Positions 1 through 8,547 are shown, counted from the first letter of the stretch. The stretch: DNA of 64,000 nt from an uncultured Bacillota bacterium (GCA_905200905.1 CAJKMA010000003.1:19241-83240); one strand, 5' to 3'. The notes: generated from the sequence alone by a model not told the origin. A program made the numbers and translations.

Positions 1-1
1 G

Positions 2-1099
2 TATGGAGAGCTTCCATTGCTTCAGAAACAACTGGCAGCAGAGGAAGAAAAAGTGAAAAATCAGGATTTATCTCTGGTGCATGAGAGTGTGACAGATGAA
101 GAGATTGCCAGAATCATTTCTCGCTGGACCGGTATTCCGGTAGCGAAATTGACGGAAGGTGAGAGAAGCAAGATTCTGAATCTGGAATCAGAGCTGCACA
201 AACGTGTGATTGGTCAGGATGAAGGTGTGACCAAGGTGACAGATGCCATTATCCGTTCCAAAGCTGGTATTAAAGACCCTACAAAACCAATCGGTTCTTT
301 CTTGTTCTTGGGTCCAACCGGTGTAGGTAAGACAGAATTAGCCAAGACACTGGCAGCTACTTTGTTCGATGATGAACAGAACATGGTGCGTATTGACATG
401 AGTGAATACATGGAGAAATATTCGGTATCCAGACTCATCGGAGCGCCTCCGGGATATGTAGGATACGAAGAAGGCGGACAGCTTACTGAGGCAGTGCGGA
501 GAAAACCATATTCTGTGGTTCTTTTTGATGAAATTGAAAAAGCCCATCCGGATGTGTTTAATGTACTGCTACAGGTACTGGATGATGGCCGCATCACAGA
601 CTCTCAGGGACGTACTGTGGACTTTAAAAATACCATTTTGATTATGACGTCAAATATTGGATCCACGTATCTGTTAGACGGTATTGAGGAAAACGGTGAT
701 ATTAAACAGGAAGCAAGAGATCTGGTAGACAGAGATTTGAGAGGACATTTCCGCCCAGAATTTCTTAACAGGCTGGATGAGATTATCATGTTTAAGCCGC
801 TGACCAAGGATAATATCGGAGGTATTGTGGAACTGCTTCTGGATGATCTGAACAGAAGATTAAAGGATCAGGAGCTTTCCCTGGCATTGACAAAAGCAGC
901 AAAGGATTATATTATAGAAGGCGGTTATGATCCGGTTTACGGTGCCCGCCCACTGAAACGGTATGTTCAGAAATATGTGGAAACCCTCACTGCAAAATTG
1001 ATTTTGTCAGGTGATATCAGAGCCAATGACCGGATTGTCATAGATGTTGAAAATGGTGAACTGACTGCACATACGGAGGCTGTGCAGGAGGTTCTGTAA
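2..1099 (+). CDS. clpB: ClpB-type AAA+ disaggregase, C-terminal part (5' truncated by window)
   Basis: This is the carboxyl half of a Hsp104/ClpB chaperone, which with DnaK/DnaJ pulls apart cytoplasmic protein aggregates using ATP. The reading frame is open from base 2, so the gene begins upstream of the window. Visible in order are the end of the middle/linker region (ISRWTGIPVAKL), the second AAA+ domain with Walker A GPTGVGKTE, the substrate pore loop GAPPGYVGYEEGG, Walker B VVLFDEIEKAH, the sensor region TSNIGS, the FLNRLDEI segment, and the D2 small domain with GARPLKRYVQK. The GYVGYEEGG loop together with the long linker favours ClpB over ClpC or ClpE. The N-terminal domains cannot be seen. 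Confidence 0.93.
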   Translation, partial: YGELPLLQKQLAAEEEKVKNQDLSLVHESVTDEEIARIISRWTGIPVAKLTEGERSKILNLESELHKRVIGQDEGVTKVTDAIIRSKAGIKDPTKPIGSFLFLGPTGVGKTELAKTLAATLFDDEQNMVRIDMSEYMEKYSVSRLIGAPPGYVGYEEGGQLTEAVRRKPYSVVLFDEIEKAHPDVFNVLLQVLDDGRITDSQGRTVDFKNTILIMTSNIGSTYLLDGIEENGDIKQEARDLVDRDLRGHFRPEFLNRLDEIIMFKPLTKDNIGGIVELLLDDLNRRLKDQELSLALTKAAKDYIIEGGYDPVYGARPLKRYVQKYVETLTAKLILSGDIRANDRIVIDVENGELTAHTEAVQEVL

Positions 1100-1118
1100 T
1101 CAAAAAGGAGTATGGAGA

Positions 1119-1289
1119 ATGCCAAAGGATCCGGTTATGTTATTGAGTTATGTAAACACTCAGTTGAGAGATTTCTATTCTTCCCTTTCTGCTATGTGCG
1201 AGGATAAGCAGTGCAGCGTGGAAGAAATCACTGCGAAGCTGGCAGGAATCGATTATGAGTACGATGCCGCCAGAAACCAGTTTGTATAA
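1119..1289 (+). CDS. DUF4250 family micro-protein (56 aa)
   Basis: A 56-residue ORF begins MPKDPVMLLSYVNTQLRD and ends RNQFV, which matches the DUF4250 family as I recall it, a short conserved protein of Clostridia with unknown function. The start is ATG at 1119, preceded by AAAAAGGAG with about 8 nt spacing, and 19 nt after the clpB stop. The family normally has this length and the same DPVMLLSxxN opening, so the gene appears complete. It is probably co-transcribed with clpB and closed by the terminator just downstream. No catalytic motif or membrane segment is visible. Confidence 0.85.
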   Translation: MPKDPVMLLSYVNTQLRDFYSSLSAMCEDKQCSVEEITAKLAGIDYEYDAARNQFV

Positions 1290-1305
1290 AAAGATATAAA
1301 GAGAG

Positions 1306-1351
1306 ACAGCTTTTCCGGCAAGTGTGGGAACTTTCCGGGGAGGCTGTTTTT
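1306..1351 (+). terminator. Rho-independent terminator after clpB/DUF4250
   Basis: A 13-bp stem pairs 1306-1318 with 1335-1347, including three G-U pairs, around a 16-nt loop. A run of five T follows. It closes the clpB unit before the bceR promoter. Confidence 0.8.
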
Positions 1352-1375
1352 GTTTTGCCAGAAATCCTATGATGC

Positions 1376-1405
1376 TTGCAGGAGGCCACAAAATACTGAT
1401 ATAAT
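1376..1405 (+). promoter_or_regulatory. Predicted SigA promoter of bceRS
   Basis: TTGCAG at 1376-1381 and a perfect TATAAT at 1400-1405 are separated by 18 bp and lie about 50 nt before the response regulator ATG. Found by eye only. Confidence 0.6.
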
Positions 1406-1455
1406 AGCGTTAGAACTTATTATTCGTTGCACCAGGAAAGGAAACAGACACGGAC

Positions 1456-2124
1456 ATGAAAAAAATAGCAGTGGTAGAAGATGATAACAGTCTGAGGACT
1501 GCTCTGGCAGGTGTCTTAGAAGAAAATGGATACAGCCCATGCCTGATTTTAGATTTTATCAATGCGGATCAGGAAATTTTAGCAGCACAGGCGGATCTGG
1601 TGCTGCTGGATATTATTTTGCCGGGAACCAGCGGACAGGAAATCTTGAGAAATTTAAGGAAAAATTCCCAGATTCCAGTGATTATGCTTACCAGTAAAAC
1701 AGGAGAGATGGATGAAATCCTTGCCATGAGTTATGGGGCTGATGACTATGTGACAAAACCATATAATCCCACATTGTTACTTCTGAAAATAGAGGCCATT
1801 TTCCGCAGAATGACACCGGATCAGACAGATACAGAGCTGGAATACAAGGGAATGCGTGTGGATCTGCTCCGCAGTACCATGAAGTATAAAGAACAGGAAA
1901 CGGTGCTTTCCAAAAATGAAATTACGATTTTATACTATCTAATGAAAAATCAGGGGAAAATCGTATCCAGGGATGAATTAATGGATTATCTATGGGATTG
2001 TAATGATTTTGTAGACGACAATACGCTGACAGTGAATATCAACCGCCTGAGAAAACGGCTGGAGGAAGCGGGACTTCCGGGTGTGATTGAGACGAGAAGA
2101 AGGCAGGGATATCTTTTAGTATGA
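1456..2124 (+). CDS. bceR: BceR-like OmpR-family response regulator
   Basis: This is a two-domain response regulator of 222 aa, the normal length for OmpR/PhoB types. The receiver domain covers about residues 1-120, with acidic pocket EDD at 8-10, phospho-acceptor Asp52 in LLDIILPG and the conserved Lys in YVTKPYNP. The C-terminal half is a winged helix with TVNINRLRKRLEE. It starts at ATG 1456 after an AGGAAAGGAAA purine tract. It overlaps the kinase gene by 4 nt, so the two are translationally coupled. Its position before a BceS-type kinase and BceAB transporter makes it the regulator of that transporter. The likely target site is the dyad at 3130-3151. Confidence 0.9.
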   Translation: MKKIAVVEDDNSLRTALAGVLEENGYSPCLILDFINADQEILAAQADLVLLDIILPGTSGQEILRNLRKNSQIPVIMLTSKTGEMDEILAMSYGADDYVTKPYNPTLLLLKIEAIFRRMTPDQTDTELEYKGMRVDLLRSTMKYKEQETVLSKNEITILYYLMKNQGKIVSRDELMDYLWDCNDFVDDNTLTVNINRLRKRLEEAGLPGVIETRRRQGYLLV

Positions 2125-3131
2125 GTGGAAAAAAATATCTGAAAGACCACGGGATGGCTCTGGTCATATGGGGATTAGAGGCGCTGATTCTGGAAAGTAT
2201 TTTGTGGATGTTTCATGTGAGAATTCCGGTACAGATTTTCGCTTTTTCCGTACAGTTTCTGGCAATCTTTTTGATTTTTTACTGGGATTTTTCCAGAAAA
2301 AAAGAGTTCTATTGTGAGATGGAAGAGAAATTAAATACCCTGGAAGAAAAGTATCTGTTAATGGAAATGCTGAGGCAGCCGGAATTTCTGGAAGGAAAAT
2401 TGTTTTATGAAACTATGGTACAGATGGAGAAGTCCATGAACGATGAAATTTATGGGCAGATACGGAAAAATAATGAATTTAAGCAATACATTGAGACCTG
2501 GGTGCATGAAATTAAATTGCCCATTGCAAGTATGCGTCTGCTTTTAAAGGATTATCGGGGCGGTTCTGCAAGAACCTTGAAGGAACAGCTTGCCAGGACA
2601 GAGAGTTATGTGGAACAGGTTCTGTATTATTTAAGAAGCCAGGTTCCGGAGAAGGATTATGTAATCCAGGAGTATTCTCTTAGAACCGTTACAGACCATG
2701 TGATTGGGGAAAATAAGGATAGTTTTATTGGAAATCATGTGAGAATCAGGCAGGAAACAGAAGACGTTTGTGTGCTTACAGACGAAAAGTGGCTGAGTTT
2801 TATGGTAGGACAGATTTTGAACAATGCTGTGAAATACAGGCAGGAGGAGGCTCCCAAGATTCATCTGTGGAGTGAGGAAAAACAGGGAATCACATCTCTT
2901 CATATAAGGGATAACGGAAGAGGAATCGCACCGGAAGATTTACCCAGAGTATTTGAAAAATCCTTTACCGGAAAGAACGGAAGAACCGGACAGGCATCCA
3001 CAGGAATCGGCCTGTATCTGTGCAAGAAGCTGTCACAGAGACTGGGGCACAGACTGGAAATAGAATCAGAAGAGGGATGCTATACAGAAGTGATTCTTTC
3101 CTTTGAACAGGATGCACATATGACTTTTTAA
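2121..3131 (+). CDS. bceS: BceS-like intramembrane-sensing histidine kinase
   Basis: This is a 336-aa sensor kinase. Two membrane helices at about residues 12-30 and 36-55 are joined by only a few residues, which is the hallmark of intramembrane-sensing kinases that have no extracellular sensor domain. The phospho-acceptor is His129 in WVHEIKLPI, the HExKxP form typical of BceS. The ATPase domain shows ILNNAVKY (N box), DNGRGIAPEDL and STGIGLYLCKKL (G boxes). Such kinases are usually activated through the flux of their partner BceAB transporter rather than by the peptide directly. The ATGA overlap with the regulator gene shows tight coupling. The inducing peptide is unknown. Confidence 0.9.
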   Translation: MSGKKYLKDHGMALVIWGLEALILESILWMFHVRIPVQIFAFSVQFLAIFLIFYWDFSRKKEFYCEMEEKLNTLEEKYLLMEMLRQPEFLEGKLFYETMVQMEKSMNDEIYGQIRKNNEFKQYIETWVHEIKLPIASMRLLLKDYRGGSARTLKEQLARTESYVEQVLYYLRSQVPEKDYVIQEYSLRTVTDHVIGENKDSFIGNHVRIRQETEDVCVLTDEKWLSFMVGQILNNAVKYRQEEAPKIHLWSEEKQGITSLHIRDNGRGIAPEDLPRVFEKSFTGKNGRTGQASTGIGLYLCKKLSQRLGHRLEIESEEGCYTEVILSFEQDAHMTF

Positions 3132-3151
3132 CCTTACAGCAATGTAAGGTT
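3130..3151 (+). promoter_or_regulatory. BceR-type operator dyad in front of bceAB
   Basis: A perfect 9-bp inverted repeat, AACCTTACA and TGTAAGGTT, is separated by GCAA and begins in the bceS stop codon. Its core TTACA-N4-TGTAA fits the motif I recall for BceR-like regulators (TnACA-N4-TGTAA). Its centre lies about 60 bp upstream of the start expected from the -10 at 3191. It could also act as a weak hairpin terminator, since GCAA is a GNRA tetraloop and the next bases are ATTTTAT. Confidence 0.72.
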
Positions 3152-3190
3152 ATTTTATGCAAACTTATGGATAGGGCAAGGTTTCTCTCT

Positions 3191-3196
3191 TATAAT
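3191..3196 (+). promoter_or_regulatory. -10 element of the bceAB promoter
   Basis: A perfect TATAAT lies 50 nt before the bceA ATG. No good -35 is seen at the expected spacing (TGGATA at 3168-3173). That suits a promoter needing the activator bound at 3130-3151. Confidence 0.6.
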
Positions 3197-3246
3197 GAAC
3201 TCAGAAACAAAAAATATTGCAAAGAAAGTGAGGAAATATATCGGTT

Positions 3247-4014
3247 ATGGAGAAACTGTTAGAAATCCAGAATCTTATGAAATTTTATGGCAATAAATCA
3301 AGCCTTACCAAAGCAGTCAATGATATTAGCTTTACCGTAGAGAAAGGGGAATTTACAGCAATTATGGGAGCCAGTGGTTCCGGAAAAACCACTCTTTTAA
3401 ACTGTATTTCCACTATTGACCGGGTGACCAGCGGCCATATTCTGGTGGAGGGGAAGGATATTACAAAGCTAAAAGGGAGCGCTTTGATGAAATTCCGCAG
3501 AGAAAAGCTGGGATTTATTTTCCAGGATTTTCATTTACTGGATACATTAAATGCCTTTGACAACATTGCCCTGGCATTGCAGATTCAGAACGAAAAACCA
3601 GAAAAAATACAGAAAAGAGTAAGAGAAGTGGCTCAGAAATTAGATATCACAGAGGTGCTGAAAAAGTATCCTTATGAAATGTCAGGAGGGCAGAAACAAC
3701 GTGTGGCCTGTGCCAGAGCCATGATTACAGACCCGTCTTTTATCCTGGCAGATGAGCCTACCGGAGCATTAGATTCCCACAGTGCAGGTGTCCTTCTTGG
3801 AAGTCTTCAGTATATGAATCAGGATTTGGATGCTACGATTCTAATGGTGACACATGATGCGTTTTCTGCCAGTTATGCAGGTAGAGTTCTGTTTATGAAA
3901 GATGGGAAACTCTTCCACGAACTGCAAAAAGGCAGAGCCAGCCGAAAAGAATTTTTTGAGGAAATCATTCACGTGGTATCTCTTCTGGGAGGTGATCTGA
4001 ATCATGTTATTTAG
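3247..4014 (+). CDS. bceA: BceA-like ABC transporter ATP-binding protein
   Basis: This is a 255-aa ATPase of the MacB/BceA family, which works with an FtsX-like permease to remove cell-wall-active peptides from their lipid target. Walker A is GASGSGKTT (residues 41-49), the Q-loop is FIFQDFHLLD, the signature is MSGGQKQR (146-153) and Walker B is FILADEPTGALD. The length is normal. The start at ATG 3247 has an AGGA tract about 12 nt upstream. The gene overlaps bceB by 11 nt. It carries its own promoter region and operator, so it can be induced separately from bceRS. Confidence 0.92.
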   Translation: MEKLLEIQNLMKFYGNKSSLTKAVNDISFTVEKGEFTAIMGASGSGKTTLLNCISTIDRVTSGHILVEGKDITKLKGSALMKFRREKLGFIFQDFHLLDTLNAFDNIALALQIQNEKPEKIQKRVREVAQKLDITEVLKKYPYEMSGGQKQRVACARAMITDPSFILADEPTGALDSHSAGVLLGSLQYMNQDLDATILMVTHDAFSASYAGRVLFMKDGKLFHELQKGRASRKEFFEEIIHVVSLLGGDLNHVI

Positions 4015-6001
4015 TCTTTCTGTGAAGAATTTCAAGAAAAGTATCCGGGATTATTCCATTTACTTTTTTACCATGATTCTTGGTATTGCAGTTTTCTATA
4101 TTTTCAATGCCATTGAGACCCAGACAGCTATGATGGAAGTGACAAAAATCAAAGCAGCAATCATTGATATGATGAATGGCGTGATGGACGGTGTCAGTAT
4201 TTTTGTTTCTTTTATCCTTGGGTATCTGATTGTTTATGCCAGCCGTTTTATGCTGAAGAAACGGAAGATGGAATTCGGTGTGTATATGACCCTTGGCATG
4301 AGCAGAGTGAAGATTGCAGGAATTTTGTGGATGGAATCCATTTGGATGGGAGTGATTTCTCTGGTGGCAGGACTCCTTGTGGGTACGGGGATTTCTCAGT
4401 TTATGTCACTGATGGTTTCTCATCTGTTTCAGGCAGATGTGTCCAGATTTGTGTTTGTGATTTCCTGGAAAGCAGTGGTGAAATCTATCCTGTATTTTCT
4501 AATTATCTATACTGTGGTAATGGTATTGAATACCATTGCTATTAGCCGTACAAAACTCATTGATTTTATGACAGCAGGACGGAAAAAAGAAAAAAATCCA
4601 CTGAAAAATCCTGTGGTCTCTGTGGTGATTTTTCTTCTGGCATGGGGGATTCTGGGATATGCTTATTACAATGTAACCGCAGGATCAGAGAATCTGGAAT
4701 CAGAGTTTCAGGTACTGGCACAGGTGCTTCTTGGTATTGTTGGAACTATACTTGTATTCTGGTCTTTTGCCGGATTTTTCATGTGGATTCTTGGAAAAAT
4801 GCCAAAGATTTATTATAAGAAAATTAATTCCTTTGTATTTGGAGAACTGTCCAATAAGTTAAATTCTACGGTGATTTCCTGTAGTGTCATCTGCCTTCTC
4901 ATGTTTATGACTATCTGTATCTTGTTTTCAGCTTTTGCCAGAAAAGATTTCAAAGAAGCAGAAGCAAAAAAGCTGGCTCCTGTGGATATTTCCATGGTGA
5001 AAGACTTAGGAGATGGAAAAACCATAGAAGAAATCATGGAAGAAAAGGATATTTCAGGGAAAGATTTTCAGGATACCTTAAACCTTACTACTTATGAGCT
5101 TCCAGAGGTAACAAAGGGAAATATTGTAGGGGATGCTGTAGATAGAGAAAGATTTGGAGAGGCATATCTGAACCAGCAAATAGAATTACTTTCGGTAAGC
5201 ACCTATAACCAGGCAGCAGAGAAATATCATCTTCCTACCTATGAATTAGAAGAAAATCAGTATCTTGTCATTGCAGATATGGAAGGTGCGGTGGGTATTT
5301 TCAATATGGGATTGAAAGAAAATCCAGAGCTTACCATAAAAGGAAAAACCTATTATCCAAAAGAAAAAACATGTCAGGATGGATTCCTGATGATGAATTA
5401 TGACCCACAAAATATGGGCTTTATCCTGGTTCCGGATTCTGTGAAATTTACAGAAGCAGAACAGAAAAAGAATTATTTCATTGCTGATTATGCAAAGGAC
5501 ACCAAGGCTTTCCGGGAAGAAATGGACGAAGAATTTTTTGAACGGCTAAACGGAGAAAAAAGCGATGAGTTTTCTGTGTACTTCACTACTCAGTCCTCTG
5601 TGTATGATGACAGTATCGGCAGCAGTGCCATGTATATTTTCCTGGGATTGTATCTTGGTATTTGCTTCCTGATTTCCGGTTCTGCGGTATTATCCTTAAA
5701 GATGTTATCTGATGCAGCGGACAGCAAAGAGAAGTATCGGATTCTTCAAAAACTGGGATGCGATCAAAAACAAATCTGCCGCGGGCTTCGGAAACAAAAC
5801 GGTATGGTATTTCTTTTACCTGTGATCCTGGCTGCCGTTCATTCTGTCTTTGGCATTCAGGTGTGCATGGAGATGCTGTCTATTTATGAAACAAAGGGAA
5901 CTGCACCGGCACTGGTTCTTACCATGATACTTATAGGAATGATTTACGGAGGGTATTATCTGGTGTCACAGTTTGGATGTGAGAAGATTGTGAGAGAGTA
6001 G
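4004..6001 (+). CDS. bceB: BceB-like FtsX-family permease
   Basis: This is a 665-aa permease of the bacitracin/lantibiotic detoxification family, which usually has ten helices and a large extracellular domain. Helices are visible near residues 17-37, 57-80, 110-135, 155-175, 205-225, 235-260 and 285-310, and again after about residue 545. Between about 312 and 545 lies a hydrophilic domain rich in Glu and Lys, the part that determines peptide specificity in this family. It is the last gene of the R-S-A-B cluster. Specificity (bacitracin, nisin-like, mersacidin-like) cannot be predicted by reading. Confidence 0.9.
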   Translation: MLFSLSVKNFKKSIRDYSIYFFTMILGIAVFYIFNAIETQTAMMEVTKIKAAIIDMMNGVMDGVSIFVSFILGYLIVYASRFMLKKRKMEFGVYMTLGMSRVKIAGILWMESIWMGVISLVAGLLVGTGISQFMSLMVSHLFQADVSRFVFVISWKAVVKSILYFLIIYTVVMVLNTIAISRTKLIDFMTAGRKKEKNPLKNPVVSVVIFLLAWGILGYAYYNVTAGSENLESEFQVLAQVLLGIVGTILVFWSFAGFFMWILGKMPKIYYKKINSFVFGELSNKLNSTVISCSVICLLMFMTICILFSAFARKDFKEAEAKKLAPVDISMVKDLGDGKTIEEIMEEKDISGKDFQDTLNLTTYELPEVTKGNIVGDAVDRERFGEAYLNQQIELLSVSTYNQAAEKYHLPTYELEENQYLVIADMEGAVGIFNMGLKENPELTIKGKTYYPKEKTCQDGFLMMNYDPQNMGFILVPDSVKFTEAEQKKNYFIADYAKDTKAFREEMDEEFFERLNGEKSDEFSVYFTTQSSVYDDSIGSSAMYIFLGLYLGICFLISGSAVLSLKMLSDAADSKEKYRILQKLGCDQKQICRGLRKQNGMVFLLPVILAAVHSVFGIQVCMEMLSIYETKGTAPALVLTMILIGMIYGGYYLVSQFGCEKIVRE

Positions 6002-6028
6002 GAAAAGTGTGGGGATGAGATGAATTGT

Positions 6029-6307
6029 TTATTCATCCCATCCTTCGTAAAACCGTACATTCACACAGATAGTCCGCACAATATCTCCTTCCTCTAAATC
6101 CATATCTCCTTCATCGGATACAGTTGGAAGTTCGCAGTCTTCTTCAGACAACTCCAGGCTCAGCCAGTTGTATGCAGCCTCGTTGGCATTGTCAATAGCT
6201 TCGTCTAAGGTATCGCCTTCTGCATAGCAGCATTCCAGGTCTGGAAAGTGTGCTTTATATTTACCGGATTCTGTTTTGCGGAAAACCGCAGGATATAAAA
6301 ATTTCAT
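6029..6307 (-). CDS. HicB-like antitoxin-fold protein (92 aa), no HicA partner
   Basis: The sequence YPAVFRKTESGKYKAHFPDLE followed by GDTLDEAIDNANEA is the partial RNase-H fold of HicB antitoxins. I place the start at ATG 6307 because AGGAGG sits 8 nt before it. Reading further upstream would add 18 residues of promoter sequence. No C-terminal ribbon-helix-helix is evident, and no HicA toxin (a short basic dsRNA-binding-fold protein) lies on either side. It may therefore be an orphan HicB-domain protein rather than half of a toxin-antitoxin pair. It is convergent with bceB. Confidence 0.75.
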   Translation of the reverse strand: MKFLYPAVFRKTESGKYKAHFPDLECCYAEGDTLDEAIDNANEAAYNWLSLELSEEDCELPTVSDEGDMDLEEGDIVRTICVNVRFYEGWDE

Positions 6308-6343
6308 GGAAAAATCCTCCTTATTTTCTTTCAGATATGTTAA

Positions 6344-6372
6344 AGTATATAACAAAAGCAAAATAGGGACAA
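6344..6372 (-). promoter_or_regulatory. Predicted promoter of the HicB-like gene
   Basis: On the minus strand, TTGTCC (complement of 6367-6372) and TATACT (complement of 6344-6349) are 17 bp apart, about 35 nt before the chosen start. This position also argues against the longer reading frame. Confidence 0.55.
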
Positions 6373-6412
6373 GTAGTAGATTTCTATTACGGATTTTCCA
6401 GAAAGCAAGGTT

Positions 6413-6442
6413 TTGGCAATAAAAAAAGTAGTTCTTTATACT
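6413..6442 (+). promoter_or_regulatory. Predicted malY1 promoter with overlapping dyad
   Basis: TTGGCA at 6413-6418 and TATACT at 6437-6442 are separated by 18 bp. An inverted repeat AGTAGT-N7-ACTACT at 6427-6445 covers the -10. A further AGTAGT sits at 6372-6377. The dyad is a likely repressor site. Confidence 0.6.
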
Positions 6443-6471
6443 ACTGAGAAAAAGAAATTGGAGGATAAGAA

Positions 6472-7689
6472 ATGAACTATGATTTTACTTCCATCATCGA
6501 CAGAAGAGGATGGGATGCGATTGCTGTAGACTCTGTCTACAATGACTCAGATTTTGGACCGGATGCACCGAAAGAAGGATTTGACGTAATTCCTATGTGG
6601 GTAGCAGATATGAATTTTCCGGCCCTTCCTACGATTCAGGAGGCCATTCATCTGAGGGTAGATCATCCCGCATACGGATATTTCAGTCCAAGAAAAGAAT
6701 ATACAAACAGTATTATTTCATGGCAGGAGCAAAGAAATGGTGTTACTGGGTTAAAAGCAGAACATATTGGTTATGAGAACGGTGTACTGGGCGGTGTACT
6801 CAGTGTATTAGGTGTCATTTGTTCAAAAGGTGACAATGTACTGGTACATGCACCGACATATATCGGATTTACTTCTTCTCTGGAAAACAACGGTTATCAT
6901 ATCGTGCATTCACATCTTGTGAAAGATGAAGAGAATATTTGGCGTATGGATTTTGAAGATATGGAGAAAAAAATCAAGGAAAACCATATCCATGCGGCTA
7001 TTTTCTGCTCTCCACACAATCCGTGCGGCCGCGTATGGGAACGCTGGGAAATCGAGAAAGCCATGGAGATTTACAAGAAATATGATGTGTTTGTTGTCTC
7101 TGATGAAATTTGGTCTGACCTTATTATGCCGGGATATCAGCATATTCCAACCCAGTCTGTTTCAGAAGATGCAAAAAGCCGTACTGCAGCCATGTATGCA
7201 CCTTCTAAGACCTTTAATCTGGCAGGGCTGGTAGGTTCCTATCATATTATTTATAATTCATGGCTTCGTGAGAGGGTAGAAAAGGAGTCTTCTCTCAGCC
7301 ACTATAATGAAATGAATGTACTTTCTATGTATGCACTTATGGGAGCGTACAGAGAAGAAGGGCATGTATGGGTAGACGAACTATGCCAGGTATTAAATGG
7401 GAACATAGAGTATGCCTGTGATTTTATCAAAGAACATTTTCCAGAGGTAGAAGTGGCAAGGCCCCAGGGAACTTATATGCTGTTTCTTGATTGCAGTAGA
7501 TGGTGTGAAACATACGGAAAAACCCTGGATGAAGTGCTGAAAGCAGGATGGGATGTGGGAGTTGCATGGCAGGATGGAAGACCGTTCCATGGCTGCTGCC
7601 ATATTCGTATGAATCTTGCACTGCCACTGACAAGAGTACAGGAAGCCTTTGCCCGTTTGAAAACCTATGTATTTACCATAGAAAAATAG
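6472..7689 (+). CDS. MalY/PatB-family PLP C-S lyase (copy 1)
   Basis: This is a fold-type I aminotransferase-like enzyme of 405 aa. The MalY/PatB group usually performs beta-elimination on cystathionine or cysteine conjugates, releasing thiol, pyruvate and ammonia. Visible are the opening DFTSIIDRRGWDAIAVDS, VIPMWVADMNF, SPHNPCGRVW around residue 180, SDEIWSDL (cofactor Asp211) and the PLP lysine K246 in APSKTFNLAG. The C-terminal substrate arginine lies in HIRMNLALP. It starts at ATG 6472 after TTGGAGGA. It is monocistronic and convergent with the AraC gene. A second copy, about 80% identical by eye, lies at 16942. The true substrate is uncertain. Confidence 0.88.
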   Translation: MNYDFTSIIDRRGWDAIAVDSVYNDSDFGPDAPKEGFDVIPMWVADMNFPALPTIQEAIHLRVDHPAYGYFSPRKEYTNSIISWQEQRNGVTGLKAEHIGYENGVLGGVLSVLGVICSKGDNVLVHAPTYIGFTSSLENNGYHIVHSHLVKDEENIWRMDFEDMEKKIKENHIHAAIFCSPHNPCGRVWERWEIEKAMEIYKKYDVFVVSDEIWSDLIMPGYQHIPTQSVSEDAKSRTAAMYAPSKTFNLAGLVGSYHIIYNSWLRERVEKESSLSHYNEMNVLSMYALMGAYREEGHVWVDELCQVLNGNIEYACDFIKEHFPEVEVARPQGTYMLFLDCSRWCETYGKTLDEVLKAGWDVGVAWQDGRPFHGCCHIRMNLALPLTRVQEAFARLKTYVFTIEK

Positions 7690-7698
7690 GCAAACAAG

Positions 7699-8547
7699 TT
7701 ACTTTTTATTTTGTTTATGAGTCCTGCGGTATTCTGTGGGGGATACGCCTTCTAACTTGCGGAATGCCTGGGAAAAATAGCTGCTGGAAGAAAACCCCAG
7801 GGTGTGTGCGATATAGGAAAGAGAAAAGTCGGTAGTAGTTAAAAGCTGCCGGCTTTCTTCTATTCTGCGCATAGCTAGGTAGCTAATAGGTGAAATTCCA
7901 TATTCTTTACTAAAAATATGAACTACATGATATTTACTTACATGAGCAATCTGAGCCAGATGTTCTAAGGTGATTTCTTCCTTATAATGGTTATCAATAT
8001 AGCGTCGAACCAGAGCACAGATATGGCTGGAGCGTCGGTTTAAAGGAATCAAGGCAGCCGAAAATTTTGTTTGCCGCATGAGCTGGATAACCAGGATATC
8101 CAGGAAATCCTGGCAGACCATTTCATAGCCGGCAGGTTTTGTTTCGATTTCTCTTTGCATAGTACGGAGATAGAAAAGAAGGTCCTCCATATGATTCTGG
8201 AAGTGAACCACACAAAAACGATCATCCTGCTCATTTTGAAGGAAGAGCTGCAGGTTTTCCACGCCAAGGACAATATATTCCAGAGGCTGGGCATTCAGAC
8301 TGGTTTCTGTATGTTCTACATTGGGATTAATAACGAATAAATCACCTACATGTACAGGATAAAGTTCATTTTCTATGGAAAACTGGCCGCTTCCGCCAAT
8401 TACGAAAAAAAGTTCTGTGAAGTCATGAGTATGGGGAAGACTGTGCCAATCGCCTCCATATTTTGCAGTGCTTAAATAAAGCAGGCGGGCATCACTGTGG
8501 ATAACACGGTTTTTTTCTTGTATTAGGGTATAACGGTTACAGCTCAT
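7699..8547 (-). CDS. AraC-family regulator with cupin sensor domain
   Basis: This is a 282-aa transcription factor. The N-terminal half (about 10-110) is a cupin-like fold with GGDWHSLPHTHDFTELFFVIGGSG and VGDLFVINPNVEH. The C-terminal hundred residues carry two helix-turn-helix motifs, LEHLAQIAHVSKYHVVHIF and LSYIAHTLGFSSSSYFSQAF, ending GVSPTEYRR. The start has AAAGGAG 9 nt upstream. It is divergent from the sugar ABC operon at 8930, so control of that operon by a sugar ligand is the natural inference. Its 3' end is only 9 nt from that of malY1. Confidence 0.88.
   Translation of the reverse strand: MSCNRYTLIQEKNRVIHSDARLLYLSTAKYGGDWHSLPHTHDFTELFFVIGGSGQFSIENELYPVHVGDLFVINPNVEHTETSLNAQPLEYIVLGVENLQLFLQNEQDDRFCVVHFQNHMEDLLFYLRTMQREIETKPAGYEMVCQDFLDILVIQLMRQTKFSAALIPLNRRSSHICALVRRYIDNHYKEEITLEHLAQIAHVSKYHVVHIFSKEYGISPISYLAMRRIEESRQLLTTTDFSLSYIAHTLGFSSSSYFSQAFRKLEGVSPTEYRRTHKQNKK

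Noticed and set aside
1140..1391. Minus-strand 83-aa frame after clpB.
   Set aside because: It runs antisense through the DUF4250 gene and the terminator, and has no ribosome binding site.
6006..6040. GGGATGA / TCATCCC hairpin at the end of bceB as a terminator.
   Set aside because: The stem is only 7 bp, overlaps the last codons of the HicB-like gene and lacks a T-run, so it was not called.
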